Under the pieces are notes generated by a model. The model was not told the origin of the DNA, did not search any database, and saw only the letters and a program-made list of their open reading frames with translations. This document shows, piece by piece, positions 1 through 6,377 of a DNA stretch of 6,377 nt. The position numbers were made by a program, and so were the translations under genes. Source of the DNA: Candidatus Dormiibacterota bacterium. Lineage in GTDB: Bacteria; Chloroflexota; Dormibacteria; UBA8260; Bog-877. Where the stretch lies: positions 1 through 6,377 of the forward strand of contig PLTL01000090.1 in NCBI GenBank assembly GCA_003164475.1, written 5' to 3'. Positions within the stretch are counted from its first letter, which is position 1, and each line of letters opens with the position of its first letter.

Positions 1-425
1 AAGGCCGGCGAGCTGAAGCGTTGGGAATTCTCCGACGCCCTCTGCCGAAGGATCCGGAGCTTGCGGGTGAGGAGTTGCAGGACGTTGACGGCGTGGTGGA
101 GATTCATCTCCGGGGTGTACCCATGCCAGCTCCAGATCTTCTTCTCCTCTTGCAGTGTCTCGACCGCCAGGTCGTACAGGGCACGCACGGCATCGGGATG
201 CTTGATGGCGTCGGCGAGCGCCTGCTGCCGGTAGAGGACGGTGTCGCAGTCCTGGAGGCTTGCGAGCAGCGCCTGCTCGGCGACGGTGCGGATGACAGCG
301 TCACCAGCCGCCATCGTCCCCAGGAGGACAGCGAGGCCAAGGTCCTCGGCCAGGTCGGGAGCCTGGGCCGGAGGCGCCGAGCTCCGGTCGAAGTCGCGGT
401 CCGGGTGCAGGAGGCGAACCTTCAT
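1..425 (-). CDS. MutS-family ATPase-like protein, N-terminal part (runs off the left edge)
   Basis: This open frame begins with ATG at 425-423 and continues to the window edge without a stop, giving 141 residues. It starts MKVRLLHPDRDFD and contains CDTVLYRQQAL (about residues 60-70) and LQEEKKIWSW (about 91-100). I recognise these as typical of the N-terminus of short MutS-like proteins that occur next to another MutS-like gene. The YRQ segment also resembles AVAYRQAVFVD in the upstream gene, so the two are probably paralogues. The ATPase domain would lie beyond the window. Only 25 nt separate the upstream stop from this ATG, so the two genes are probably co-transcribed. No strong Shine-Dalgarno sequence is visible, and translation may depend partly on coupling. 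The family assignment rests on remembered sequence similarity; the cellular role of this MutS subgroup is not established by the sequence. Confidence 0.82.
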   Translation of the reverse strand, partial: MKVRLLHPDRDFDRSSAPPAQAPDLAEDLGLAVLLGTMAAGDAVIRTVAEQALLASLQDCDTVLYRQQALADAIKHPDAVRALYDLAVETLQEEKKIWSWHGYTPEMNLHHAVNVLQLLTRKLRILRQRASENSQRFSSPA

Positions 426-450
426 GGCGACACAGCGCTGACGTGAGGGG

Positions 451-2040
451 TCATCCCTGGAGCCGTTCCGTGACCGCTGCATAGCTGAGACCGTGGGCCT
501 CAGCCAGCACCATGGCGTAGGCGTGGCCGTCCGCGGGGCGGCGGACCACCTTGAAGGTGCGCTGTGCCGGGTTGTCGGGCGCAACCGTGCTCAGCATGCT
601 GACAACACTCGGGCCGAGCCGGGACAGCTCGTCGATGAAGGTCACATACACTGCAAGCAGGTCCATCCCGATGAGCCGTTCCAGAATCCTGCGACCCAGA
701 AGCAGCTGGTCCTCGGCGGTGGTGGAGGCGAAGCTCTCGTTCATCACCACGATGCTCTGCCCGGTCGCCTGCTCGACCATGGCCCGGACCCGGAGGAGCT
801 CGTCCTCCAGTCCGCTGTGGAGGTCCTCGATCTGCTCCTGCTTGGCGAAGTGAGTCAGGACGCGGTCGCAGAGGAGGAGGCGGGCGCTCGTCCCCGGCAC
901 CGGGAAGCCGAGCGCGGCCAGATGGTGAAGCTGCCCGAAGGCGCGGGCGATGGTGGTCTTGCCTCCCTGGTTGGGCCCCGACACCACCAGGATCCGCTCG
1001 GCGCCCCGTAGCTCGAGATCGTTGACCACCACTGAGCGTCTCTCGGCAACCAGCTTGCCAGCGAGAGCAAGATCGAAGGTATCGGAAGCCCGGTGCTCCT
1101 TGGCGCTCAGGCTGACCGCGGGTAGGCAGAAGCTGAGCCCGGCCTCTTTGAGCGGCTGGATGAAGCTGAGATAGCCCAGGTAGACCTGGGCCTCGCGCTC
1201 GAAGCGGGCGATCACCGGATCGACCAGGTCCGCGTAGCGCTCGTGGTATGCGAGCAGGGAGTGGAACAGGTCGGGATGGAGGATGGCAACGCGGTCGACG
1301 ATCATCTCCTGGACGTGGTTGGCGAAGTCGAAGCGGAACTCCACGAGGCGGCTCTTCGCGTCGCCGGTCCGGAACTTCTCGAAGGTCGCCAGCACCTCAG
1401 TGCTGTAGTCGGGCTCACCGTGGAAGTCGCTCACGGTCACCTGCCCGTGGTGGACCCGCACGCAGAAGCGAAGCGCCCCGAGCTCATCCTGGAGCCGCCG
1501 GGTCTCGGCATCGAGAACCCCGAACCCTTCCGACCGCAGGTAGCCGTCCAAGAGCCGGCCGAAGCGGCGCAGGCTCTCGGACGCAGGATGGGCGTGAGCC
1601 AGCTCGTCGCGCAGCGAGGCGAGGGTATCGCAGTAGATCCGGGCGGCATCCAGGAACCACGAGGCCTTCCCGTATCGGTGACGACGCTGGGACGACGCTG
1701 CGAGATAGCTCCGCATATGGCGCATCTGAGCCGCGAACGTCTCGACTGCTCCGGACAGCCCGGTCTCGAGGTCCACGAAGACTGCCTGGCGATAGGCCAC
1801 AGCCCGCTCGTCGCGCAGGAGGGTCGTGAAGAACGGGCTCAGCTCGTAATCGCGCCGGTTGGTGGCGATGGCCGCGAACACTTGGTCGAGATTCAGGTCC
1901 GGGAGGGGGTCCGGCACCGCTTGGCCGCGCGGCTCCACAGCCGTCTCGGCGTCGGGGAAGAGGATGCTGAACGAGGCCAGCTCTGGGAGGGGAGGCGACG
2001 CCGCCGCTTGGGTGGGTGGGGGGTTCAGTGCTCGGGTCAT
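451..2040 (-). CDS. MutS-family ATPase (short form, no mismatch-recognition domain)
   Basis: The protein has 529 residues. Its C-terminal half is a MutS-type ABC ATPase: Walker A GPNQGGKT at residues 355-362, a Walker B-like stretch SIVVMNESFAST at 429-440 with the catalytic-type Glu at 435, and DLHSGLEDELLR at about 406-417 in the signature region. Asn434 stands where classical MutS has Asp (MDE), and the usual switch His motif is replaced by YVTFIDELSRL. The N-terminal half (about 50-340) resembles the core and lever helices of MutS. There is no N-terminal mismatch-binding domain with its Phe-X-Glu motif, and at 529 aa the protein is far shorter than housekeeping MutS (about 850 aa). It is unlikely to be the mismatch-recognition protein; a DNA-structure-dependent ATPase role is a guess. 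It is the first gene of a two-gene MutS-like set. The ATG at 2040 gives a plausible length but has only a weak ribosome binding site. Confidence 0.9.
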   Translation of the reverse strand: MTRALNPPPTQAAASPPLPELASFSILFPDAETAVEPRGQAVPDPLPDLNLDQVFAAIATNRRDYELSPFFTTLLRDERAVAYRQAVFVDLETGLSGAVETFAAQMRHMRSYLAASSQRRHRYGKASWFLDAARIYCDTLASLRDELAHAHPASESLRRFGRLLDGYLRSEGFGVLDAETRRLQDELGALRFCVRVHHGQVTVSDFHGEPDYSTEVLATFEKFRTGDAKSRLVEFRFDFANHVQEMIVDRVAILHPDLFHSLLAYHERYADLVDPVIARFEREAQVYLGYLSFIQPLKEAGLSFCLPAVSLSAKEHRASDTFDLALAGKLVAERRSVVVNDLELRGAERILVVSGPNQGGKTTIARAFGQLHHLAALGFPVPGTSARLLLCDRVLTHFAKQEQIEDLHSGLEDELLRVRAMVEQATGQSIVVMNESFASTTAEDQLLLGRRILERLIGMDLLAVYVTFIDELSRLGPSVVSMLSTVAPDNPAQRTFKVVRRPADGHAYAMVLAEAHGLSYAAVTERLQG

Positions 2041-2538
2041 GGCTCGCTACGCGTTCGTAGAAGCCATCAGCCGGGACGCGGCGGTCAGGCGGGCCTCATC
2101 ACCAGGGGTTCACAGTCTACTCGGCAACGACGCGCGCTTCGCCCGGCGGCGCCCGGGCTCGGACCTGCCCCGGAGATGGCCCGGCTGGCCTCGCATCGCC
2201 GACGTTACCCTTGAAGTCAGTGTCGGCCGCGGGTACGGATGGCCAAACAAGTGGCCCGAGCGACTTCAAAGTGGCCTATGCGAGCGACGAAAGGCGAGCT
2301 TACTTGCTTTGTGGAGTGAGACCCGTTGCCTGGCGTTCTCTCTCCGCTACCTCACTGGACTACCACCCGGGGCGAGGCGTCGAGGGACTCCAGGAGTGCT
2401 GTGGTCTCCTCGCTGGGGGTGCGGTCGCAGCGGTCGCAGAGTGGCCGGCTACGGATCCGGCGACTTCTACGCCGAACCCTCCCCGAAAGTGAACATCCGC
2501 CCGCCAGCACGCCGCTGGCATCTGGCCAAAGTCGCCTT
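2041..2538. other. intergenic region without a convincing gene; possible insertion scars
   Basis: About 500 bases separate the start of the MutS-like gene from the left target duplication of the IS. Short frames here lack recognisable family features and overlap each other, so I call none. What can be seen: a 5-bp hairpin CTACG-CGTT-CGTAG at 2047-2060 just upstream of the MutS-like start; direct repeats AAGTGGCC at 2249-2256 and 2269-2276; GAGCGAC at 2258-2264 and 2282-2288; an inverted pair TTGAAGTC (2211-2218) and GACTTCAA (2262-2269). The promoter of the MutS-like pair should lie here on the minus strand, but I find no convincing -35/-10 pair. Before the IS arrived, the right part of this stretch was the upstream region of the desulfurase gene at 6126. 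Confidence 0.6.
2047..2060. repeat. small inverted repeat upstream of the MutS-like start
   Basis: CTACG and CGTAG flank a 4-base loop, 6 to 20 bases before the ATG at 2040 on the minus strand, where the ribosome binding site would lie. It could fold in the mRNA leader. Five base pairs is short and may be chance. Confidence 0.35.
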
Positions 2539-2546
2539 CGAATACA
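2539..2546. repeat. 8-bp target site duplication, left copy (CGAATACA)
   Basis: CGAATACA directly abuts the outer end of the left inverted repeat and recurs exactly at 6099-6106, directly outside the right inverted repeat. Eight base pairs is the usual duplication length for ISL3-family elements. A perfect match at both exact boundaries means the IS inserted here and has not rearranged since. Confidence 0.9.
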
Positions 2547-2565
2547 GGCTCTTCGACCCTTTCCG
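2547..2565 (+). repeat. left terminal inverted repeat of the ISL3 element
   Basis: GGCTCTTCGACCCTTTCCG begins with the GGCTCTT-type end seen in ISL3 elements. It matches the reverse complement of the right end at 14 of 19 positions, with the outer six bases and the inner six bases identical. It lies just after the transposase stop codon (minus strand, 2572-2570). Confidence 0.88.
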
Positions 2566-2569
2566 TGGG

Positions 2570-2872
2570 TCACGAGCGGCCCGGTAGAGGTGGGCAATAG
2601 CCGCCGAGGCTGAGCATGGCGAGGGCGATGAGGGCGTCCGGCGAGCGGAAGCCGAAGGCGATGCGGGTGAGCAGGCGGAGCCGCGTGTTCATGGATTCGA
2701 CGCGGGCGTTGGAGAGGTCGTGAACGAGGGCGGCCTCGATGCCGGCACGGTGCTCGGTGATGGAGTGGGCCAGCTTGACGAAGGCCGGCAGCCGGCAGCG
2801 ACGAGCTCACACCAGCCAGTCGTCGAGGAGTCGCAGGGCGCGCCATGGCTGGTGGAGATGGAAGACCTGACG
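2570..2872 (-). pseudogene. ISL3 transposase, 3' exon (codons 319-418), with in-frame TGA
   Basis: Joined to the 5' exon, this stretch continues the transposase frame exactly, adding 100 codons and a TGA stop at 2572-2570. It reads RQVFHLHQPWRALRL, then DDWLV, a stop, ARRCRLPAFVKLAH, and NARVESMNTRLRLL, and ends GGYCPPLPGRS. The Glu of NARVE (codon 377) is the expected third acidic residue of the DDE active site. Codon 340 (2809-2807) is TGA, where I recall related ISL3 proteins having Trp (WLAWARR-type sequence), so TGG to TGA is the simplest reading. Everything after it, including the catalytic Glu, would be lost from the product. The downstream frame is otherwise intact and well conserved, so the mutation looks recent. 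Readthrough or a sequencing error are the alternatives. Confidence 0.88.
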
Positions 2873-2875
2873 GTG

Positions 2876-2932
2876 AAGTCGGCCCGGGGCGCGGTACCGG
2901 CCTCTCGGCCGGCCCGTTTCCCCGGACCGCTC
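2876..2932 (-). ncRNA. group II intron domain VI with bulged branch-point A
   Basis: GAG-CGGUCCGGGG (from 2932) pairs with CCCCGGGCCG-A-CUU (ending 2876). This gives a 10-bp helix with one G-U pair and a 3-bp basal helix, separated by one bulged A at 2879. The A lies seven nt from the intron end, the normal branch-point distance. The tip carries a further hairpin, CCGGCC-GAGA-GGCCGG (2912-2897), making the domain 57 nt, rather long. The three-base linker to domain V (2935-2933) is also normal. Confidence 0.88.
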
Positions 2933-2935
2933 CCC

Positions 2936-2969
2936 GAACCGGGCATGCGAGTTGCCCCGCACCCGGCTC
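2936..2969 (-). ncRNA. group II intron domain V (catalytic core)
   Basis: The 34-nt hairpin begins GAGCCGGG and ends CCCGGUUC: an 8-bp lower helix containing the AGC catalytic triad, a two-base bulge (UG) on the 3' side, a 6-bp upper helix with one G-U pair, and a GCAA tetraloop. Length, triad, bulge position and GNRA loop all match the domain V consensus, so the ribozyme core looks functional. Confidence 0.95.
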
Positions 2970-2987
2970 TCCACGAGTCGCAACGAA

Positions 2988-4427
2988 CTATCCACCCGAT
3001 CCGGCCGTGCCCGTCCACGGCGAGGGAATCCGGCTGCCACGGTAGCGGTAGTGCTCAACGCGCACCCCGCCGGGGTTGAAGAGCCGGGTCTCGCCCTCCA
3101 CCGGCCACCATCCGTTGAGGTAGCGGCGGCGGAGTACTCGCCAGCTGATCCGGCCGTGCTTATGGCGGAGCCAATTCATCACCCGACGCCAGACGAAGGC
3201 GCGCAGATAGCTGAAGGTCGCCTTGGCCGATCCGTGCCGGTGGTACGCGGTCCAGCCCCGCAGCACCGGATTGAGCCGGTGCAGCAGGACCTCGAGCGTT
3301 TGGTGCGTCGACCCCTGGGTCAGCGCCCTTACCTTCGCCTTGACTGCGGCGAGCGCAGTCTTCGGTGGGAAGGTGTAGACGTACCGCTGGTTCGTGCCTC
3401 TCTTGAGCTGCCGCTGGATGCGGTAGCCGAGGAAAGTGAGGCCCTCGTCAATATGAGTGATCCTGGTCTTGGCTGCTGACAGGCGCAGGCCCATCGGCGC
3501 CAGTACCTCCGCTGCTTCCCTCTGCACCGCCTCGGCGTGCGCCCGGGTTCCAGACACCAACGCCACCCAATCATCCGCGTAGCGGACCAGGCGGTAGGTT
3601 GCCAGCCCCCGTTTGCGCCGCTGTTGGCGGGCACCGGAGTTGTGTCCCATCATCGTCCACGCCTCGGCGAAGTATTCATCGAGGACGGAGAGCGCGATGT
3701 TACTGAGCAACGGGGAGAGAATCCCTCCCTGGGGAGTCCCGGTGTTCGTGTCCCTGACGGTTCCGTCTTCATGAAGAATGCCGGACTTGAGGAACGCCTT
3801 CACCAAGGTGAGCACGCGCTTATCCGCGACCCTCCGGCGCACCCGACCTGTGAGGGCCGCGTGGTCGATGTGGTCGAAGCAGGCTTCGATGTCCCCTTCT
3901 ACGATCCACTCATAGGAGCGATCTGCGAAGTGGCGCACTTCGGCAATCGCGTCGTGCGCTCGGCGTCCGGGGCGGAAGCCGTACGAGCACGGCTTGAAGT
4001 CCGCTTCCCAGATCGGTTCGAGCACCGTGAGCAGGGCGGCTTGCACCACCCTATCCCGCACGGTGGGGATCCCGAGCCGCCTGCGGCCGACGCCGCTCGA
4101 CTTCGGAATCATCCGTTGCCGCACGGGCAGTGGGTCGAAGCGGCCGGCCTTCAGGTCAGCTCGCAGATCGGCGAGAAACTGCTCCTCGCCGCGCACCGCG
4201 GTGATGTAGTGGGCGGTCACGCCGTCCACTCCCGCCGTACGCGCCCCACGATTCCCCCTGACCCGCGCCCACGCGACCGTGAGCGTTGCTGGGTCAGCGA
4301 CAAGGTTGAACAGGTCGGCGAACCGTCGATCTGGATCATCGGTCGCCCATTGGTGCAGCTTGGCTTGAATGCCCAGTACCCACGTCCTTGCCTCCGCGAG
4401 GCTCGGCCACGGCGCGCCGGTGTTCAC
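2988..4427 (-). CDS. ltrA: group II intron-encoded reverse transcriptase/maturase
   Basis: The 479-aa protein acts in splicing (maturase) and in copying the intron into new DNA sites. Reverse transcriptase blocks appear in order: TAGVDG (64-69), PKSSGVGRRRLGIPTVRDR (108-126), SYGFRPGRRAHDAI (148-161), motif A EGDIEACFDHIDH (177-189, catalytic Asp179), TPQGGILSPLLSNI (231-244), and YADD (283-286, both catalytic Asp). The maturase X domain follows at about 375-437 (RLNPVLRGWTAYHRHGS). The protein ends soon after (SRIPSPWTG), with no Cys/His-rich HNH endonuclease domain visible. I chose the GTG at 4427 because AGGAGG lies 6 nt upstream and the N-terminus VNTGAPWPS is typical for this group. An ATG at 4742 would add 105 low-complexity residues translated from ribozyme sequence. 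The gene lies in domain IV of the intron. The symbol is the generic family name. Confidence 0.94.
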   Translation of the reverse strand: MNTGAPWPSLAEARTWVLGIQAKLHQWATDDPDRRFADLFNLVADPATLTVAWARVRGNRGARTAGVDGVTAHYITAVRGEEQFLADLRADLKAGRFDPLPVRQRMIPKSSGVGRRRLGIPTVRDRVVQAALLTVLEPIWEADFKPCSYGFRPGRRAHDAIAEVRHFADRSYEWIVEGDIEACFDHIDHAALTGRVRRRVADKRVLTLVKAFLKSGILHEDGTVRDTNTGTPQGGILSPLLSNIALSVLDEYFAEAWTMMGHNSGARQQRRKRGLATYRLVRYADDWVALVSGTRAHAEAVQREAAEVLAPMGLRLSAAKTRITHIDEGLTFLGYRIQRQLKRGTNQRYVYTFPPKTALAAVKAKVRALTQGSTHQTLEVLLHRLNPVLRGWTAYHRHGSAKATFSYLRAFVWRRVMNWLRHKHGRISWRVLRRRYLNGWWPVEGETRLFNPGGVRVEHYRYRGSRIPSPWTGTAGSGG

Positions 4428-5033
4428 CGGTGTCCTCCTGGCTGTTCCGTGCGTCGACTGCTGACTCGCTGCCGCCCTTCCCCCTGTACCGGGCTTTCCC
4501 CGGCTCCGAGTACTACGGCGGCTCCGTCCCGCCCCCAAACCATCGGCTGACGACGAGCCCGCCCTCTGCCGACCTGGATGGCCGGACAGGAGGGCAGTTC
4601 GAGAGCGGTTCCCACGTTCACCATGTGCCGGTCGACGGGGGTGGCGCCCAGCTTTTCCCCGGCAGCCTCGCCACGAGTACGCCGCAGGCCTTCCTCGTGA
4701 CCTCCGGGCCGGACCAACTTTGCCCAACCACGGAGCCGCCAAGCCGGAACTCTCCGCCGACGGCTGCTGCTGCCCGACCCAGATCCGCCAGGTTCGAGTC
4801 GGTTAAAAGCTTGCGGGGGTTCCACCACTGGTTCGTGCATTCCTACGCCTTCCCGTCTTGCTTGCCGGGCCCGGGCTGTCTGACGGTTCCGGCCCGTCCC
4901 GTCGTTGTCGAGGCTGCTCCCGCCTTCCCCGGCGTCTCCCGGGTCAGGCTGCCTCCAGCTTCAGCGGACTGCTGCGACAGTCCGCAGGTGGGTCCCTGCA
5001 TCCCACCCGGTCACATGGCGCCTCGTGGCGCAC
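4428..5033 (-). ncRNA. group II intron 5' ribozyme region (domains I-III and start of IV)
   Basis: This is the 606-nt part of the intron ahead of its protein gene. It begins GTGCGCCACGAGGCGCC and should contain the large domain I scaffold with the exon-binding sites. Long open frames cross it on both strands, but they show no protein family and reflect high GC. I searched by eye for a perfect complement to the last six exon bases (CAGCTC) and found none, so the exon-binding site is unassigned. Confidence 0.75.
4434..4439 (-). promoter_or_regulatory. ribosome binding site of the intron reverse transcriptase
   Basis: AGGAGG lies 6 nt before the GTG at 4427. It decides the start: it is a near-perfect Shine-Dalgarno sequence and the upstream in-frame ATG at 4742 has family-unlike sequence after it. 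Confidence 0.85.
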
Positions 5034-5987
5034 GAGCTGTTCCTTGAGGAGGTAGGCGCGGTAGAGAGGCTGGTTGGTCTTCTCGATGGTGGCGAGCTTG
5101 GCCTGCTGGCGCGTGGTCAGGTCCTCGGGGTTCTTCCAGAGCGCGAAGCGGGCGTCCTTGAGATCGCGGGCCAGGGCGGTCTGACCGCCCCGCCGAGCCG
5201 CGTTCCAGACCTCCCGGCGGACTTCGTCGAGGGCCTTGCTGGCCCATTGGCAGATGTGGAACGGGTCCAGGCAGAGGGTGGCGTTCTGGCAGCGCTCCCG
5301 GACCACAGTGGCGATCCACTCGGCGGCGTCAGCGCTCACCAAGGTGATGGCCGCACAACGGCTTTCCCCCAACTCGTCGAAGAACGTTCGGAGCGTCTTC
5401 TCATCCCGCCCCACGGCCGCCCAGACCAGCCGACCGCTGTCGTGGTCCACCACCACGGTGAGGTAGCGATGGCCGCGCTTGTAGCTGATCTCGTCGATCC
5501 CGATCCGCCGCAGCCCGGCGAAACGATCCACCTTGGCCTGGGCGTCGCCGCTGACCCGGGTGACGATCCGCCCCACCACCCGCCAGCTGATCCGCAGCAG
5601 TTCGGTGACCGCCGTCTTCGCCGTCCGCACCGCCAGCCAGGCGACCGTGTCGTCGAAGGCGCGGGTGTGCCGGGCAGCATGGCGAGCCCAGGGCACCCAG
5701 GCGACCACCACCCCGTGGTCTCCGCAGCGGACCCGCGGCGCCGCTGCTTCGATGAAGCTCCGGAGCGTCCCCAGGTCGAGGTGCCGCCAGCGTCGTCGCC
5801 CCTCCCCACGGTCCTCCCGGGGGCATCGCCGCCGGCACTTCCCGCAGCGTCCTTGATCGCCCCGGCGGAGGCGGACCACCACCACCAGGGCGGCAATCTC
5901 CCCCTCTTCGTCCTCCTCGACCGAGACGTCTTCGATGATGGCCCCTTGCACGCCGAGCAGCCGCGCCCATACCCTGGTTCCTCGCAC
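5034..5987 (-). pseudogene. ISL3-family transposase, 5' exon (codons 1-318), interrupted by group II intron
   Basis: This exon encodes the first 318 residues of the DDE transposase that moves the element. A zinc-ribbon-like N-terminus shows CGKC at 48-51, Cys55 and Cys88 with His91. The RNase H-like catalytic core supplies two acidic residues: Asp165 in GIDEISYKRG and Asp241 in LDPFHICQW. The third, Glu377, lies in the 3' exon. The start is GTG at 5987-5985, preceded by AGGAG at 6001-5997 with 9 nt spacing; the protein then begins RGTRVWARLLGVQG, typical for the family. The exon ends in KEQL, directly before the intron. Unspliced mRNA would read 29 codons into the intron and yield a 347-aa product without the catalytic Glu. 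Even spliced mRNA meets a TGA at codon 340. The full length would be 418 aa, normal for ISL3. Confidence 0.93.
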
Positions 5988-5996
5988 GCCGTTCGT

Positions 5997-6001
5997 CTCC
6001 T
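5997..6001 (-). promoter_or_regulatory. ribosome binding site of the ISL3 transposase
   Basis: AGGAG lies 9 nt before the GTG start at 5987. It supports this start over other in-frame possibilities. Confidence 0.7.
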
Positions 6002-6023
6002 CTCCAATCGGCCGTCAAGCAGC

Positions 6024-6033
6024 CGGAAAGGGT
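6024..6033 (-). repeat. subterminal copy of the inner inverted-repeat motif
   Basis: CGGAAAGGGT here is the exact reverse complement of ACCCTTTCCG at 2556-2565, the inner part of the left inverted repeat. It lies 47 bp inside the true right inverted repeat, which itself keeps only CGGAAA of this motif. It may be an extra transposase-binding site or a relic of the ancestral end. Confidence 0.6.
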
Positions 6034-6035
6034 AG

Positions 6036-6377
<342 letters not shown>

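Larger units (their letters stand above)
2873..5033 (-). mobile_element. group II intron (ribozyme plus reverse transcriptase)
   Basis: The intron runs from GTGCG (5033-5029, matching the GUGYG 5' consensus) to a terminal AC at 2874-2873, 2161 nt in all. The ends were set by three independent signs: the 5' consensus; domains V and VI at the far end with normal spacing; and exact restoration of the transposase frame, CAGCTC joined to CGTCAG. It lies in the sense orientation of the transposase, so it can be spliced from that transcript. About 606 nt (5033-4428) precede the reverse transcriptase gene and should fold as domains I to III plus the start of domain IV; I did not resolve these helices or the exon-binding sites. 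The reverse transcriptase gene stops 18 nt before domain V. All visible catalytic parts look intact. Confidence 0.93.

Noticed and set aside
1243..2214. Long plus-strand open frame (323 codons) opposite the MutS-like gene
   Set aside because: It is antisense to a clearly recognisable ATPase and shows no family motif; long antisense frames are common at this GC content.
2211..2492. 93-codon plus-strand frame in the intergenic region
   Set aside because: No recognisable domain and no strong ribosome binding site; an overlapping frame is equally open.
2352..2846. 164-codon minus-strand frame over the transposase 3' exon and the IS end
   Set aside because: It is in the wrong frame for the transposase, crosses the IS boundary and is Arg/Pro-rich without family features.
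3537..4550. Plus-strand open frame (337 codons) opposite the reverse transcriptase
   Set aside because: It is a shadow of the reverse transcriptase gene with a Pro/Arg-rich composition and no motifs.
4428..4742. N-terminal extension of the reverse transcriptase to the ATG at 4742
   Set aside because: The 105 extra residues are low-complexity and derive from ribozyme sequence; the GTG at 4427 has a strong ribosome binding site and a family-like N-terminus.
6024..6033. CGGAAAGGGT considered as the right end of the IS
   Set aside because: Sequence outside it does not match GGCTCTTC and no target duplication follows; the end at 6098 has both.
4905..6035. Long plus-strand open frame (376 codons) opposite the transposase
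   Set aside because: It crosses the intron boundary and both exon and intron sequence without a recognisable domain; the minus strand carries the transposase.

Overview
The window is high in G+C and its codon use is GC-rich in every gene. Together with the gene types, this suggests a high-GC Gram-positive bacterium, probably an actinobacterium. I cannot name the genus from the sequence. No host operon is seen whole: two MutS-like genes lie on the left, a nested mobile element fills the middle, and a broken cysteine desulfurase gene lies on the right.

Left (1-2040, minus strand): two consecutive MutS-family ATPase genes read leftward. The upstream one (451-2040, 529 aa) is complete, with a MutS-type Walker A but no mismatch-recognition domain. 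The downstream one begins 25 bases later and runs off the window, so only its first 141 residues are seen. They look like a co-transcribed paralogous pair. Bases 2041-2538 hold no convincing gene. They contain short repeats that may be scars of older insertions.

Middle (2539-6106): an ISL3-family insertion sequence with imperfect 19-bp terminal inverted repeats (2547-2565 and 6080-6098) is flanked by a perfect 8-bp target duplication, CGAATACA. Its transposase gene (minus strand) is split by a 2161-nt group II intron (5033 down to 2873) in sense orientation. The intron has a GTGCG 5' end, a textbook 34-nt domain V, a domain VI with a bulged branch-point A seven nt from its end, and its own reverse transcriptase/maturase (479 aa, GTG start with a strong ribosome binding site, YADD active site, no visible endonuclease domain). 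Joining the exons gives a 418-codon transposase frame, 318 + 100 codons with no shift. One codon in the 3' exon, expected to be Trp, is TGA. It removes the part carrying the third catalytic residue, so the transposase is probably dead although the intron looks intact. Without the intron the IS would be 1391 bp, normal for ISL3.

Right (6107-6377, plus strand): the IS sits 19 bases before the start of a NifS/IscS-type cysteine desulfurase gene. That gene keeps a good ribosome binding site and its first 42 family-like residues, then ends abruptly near 6251 in unrelated non-coding sequence. This points to a second insertion or rearrangement. The picture is a layered mobile-element hotspot: intron inside IS, IS inserted upstream of a desulfurase gene, and that gene cut off by another event.
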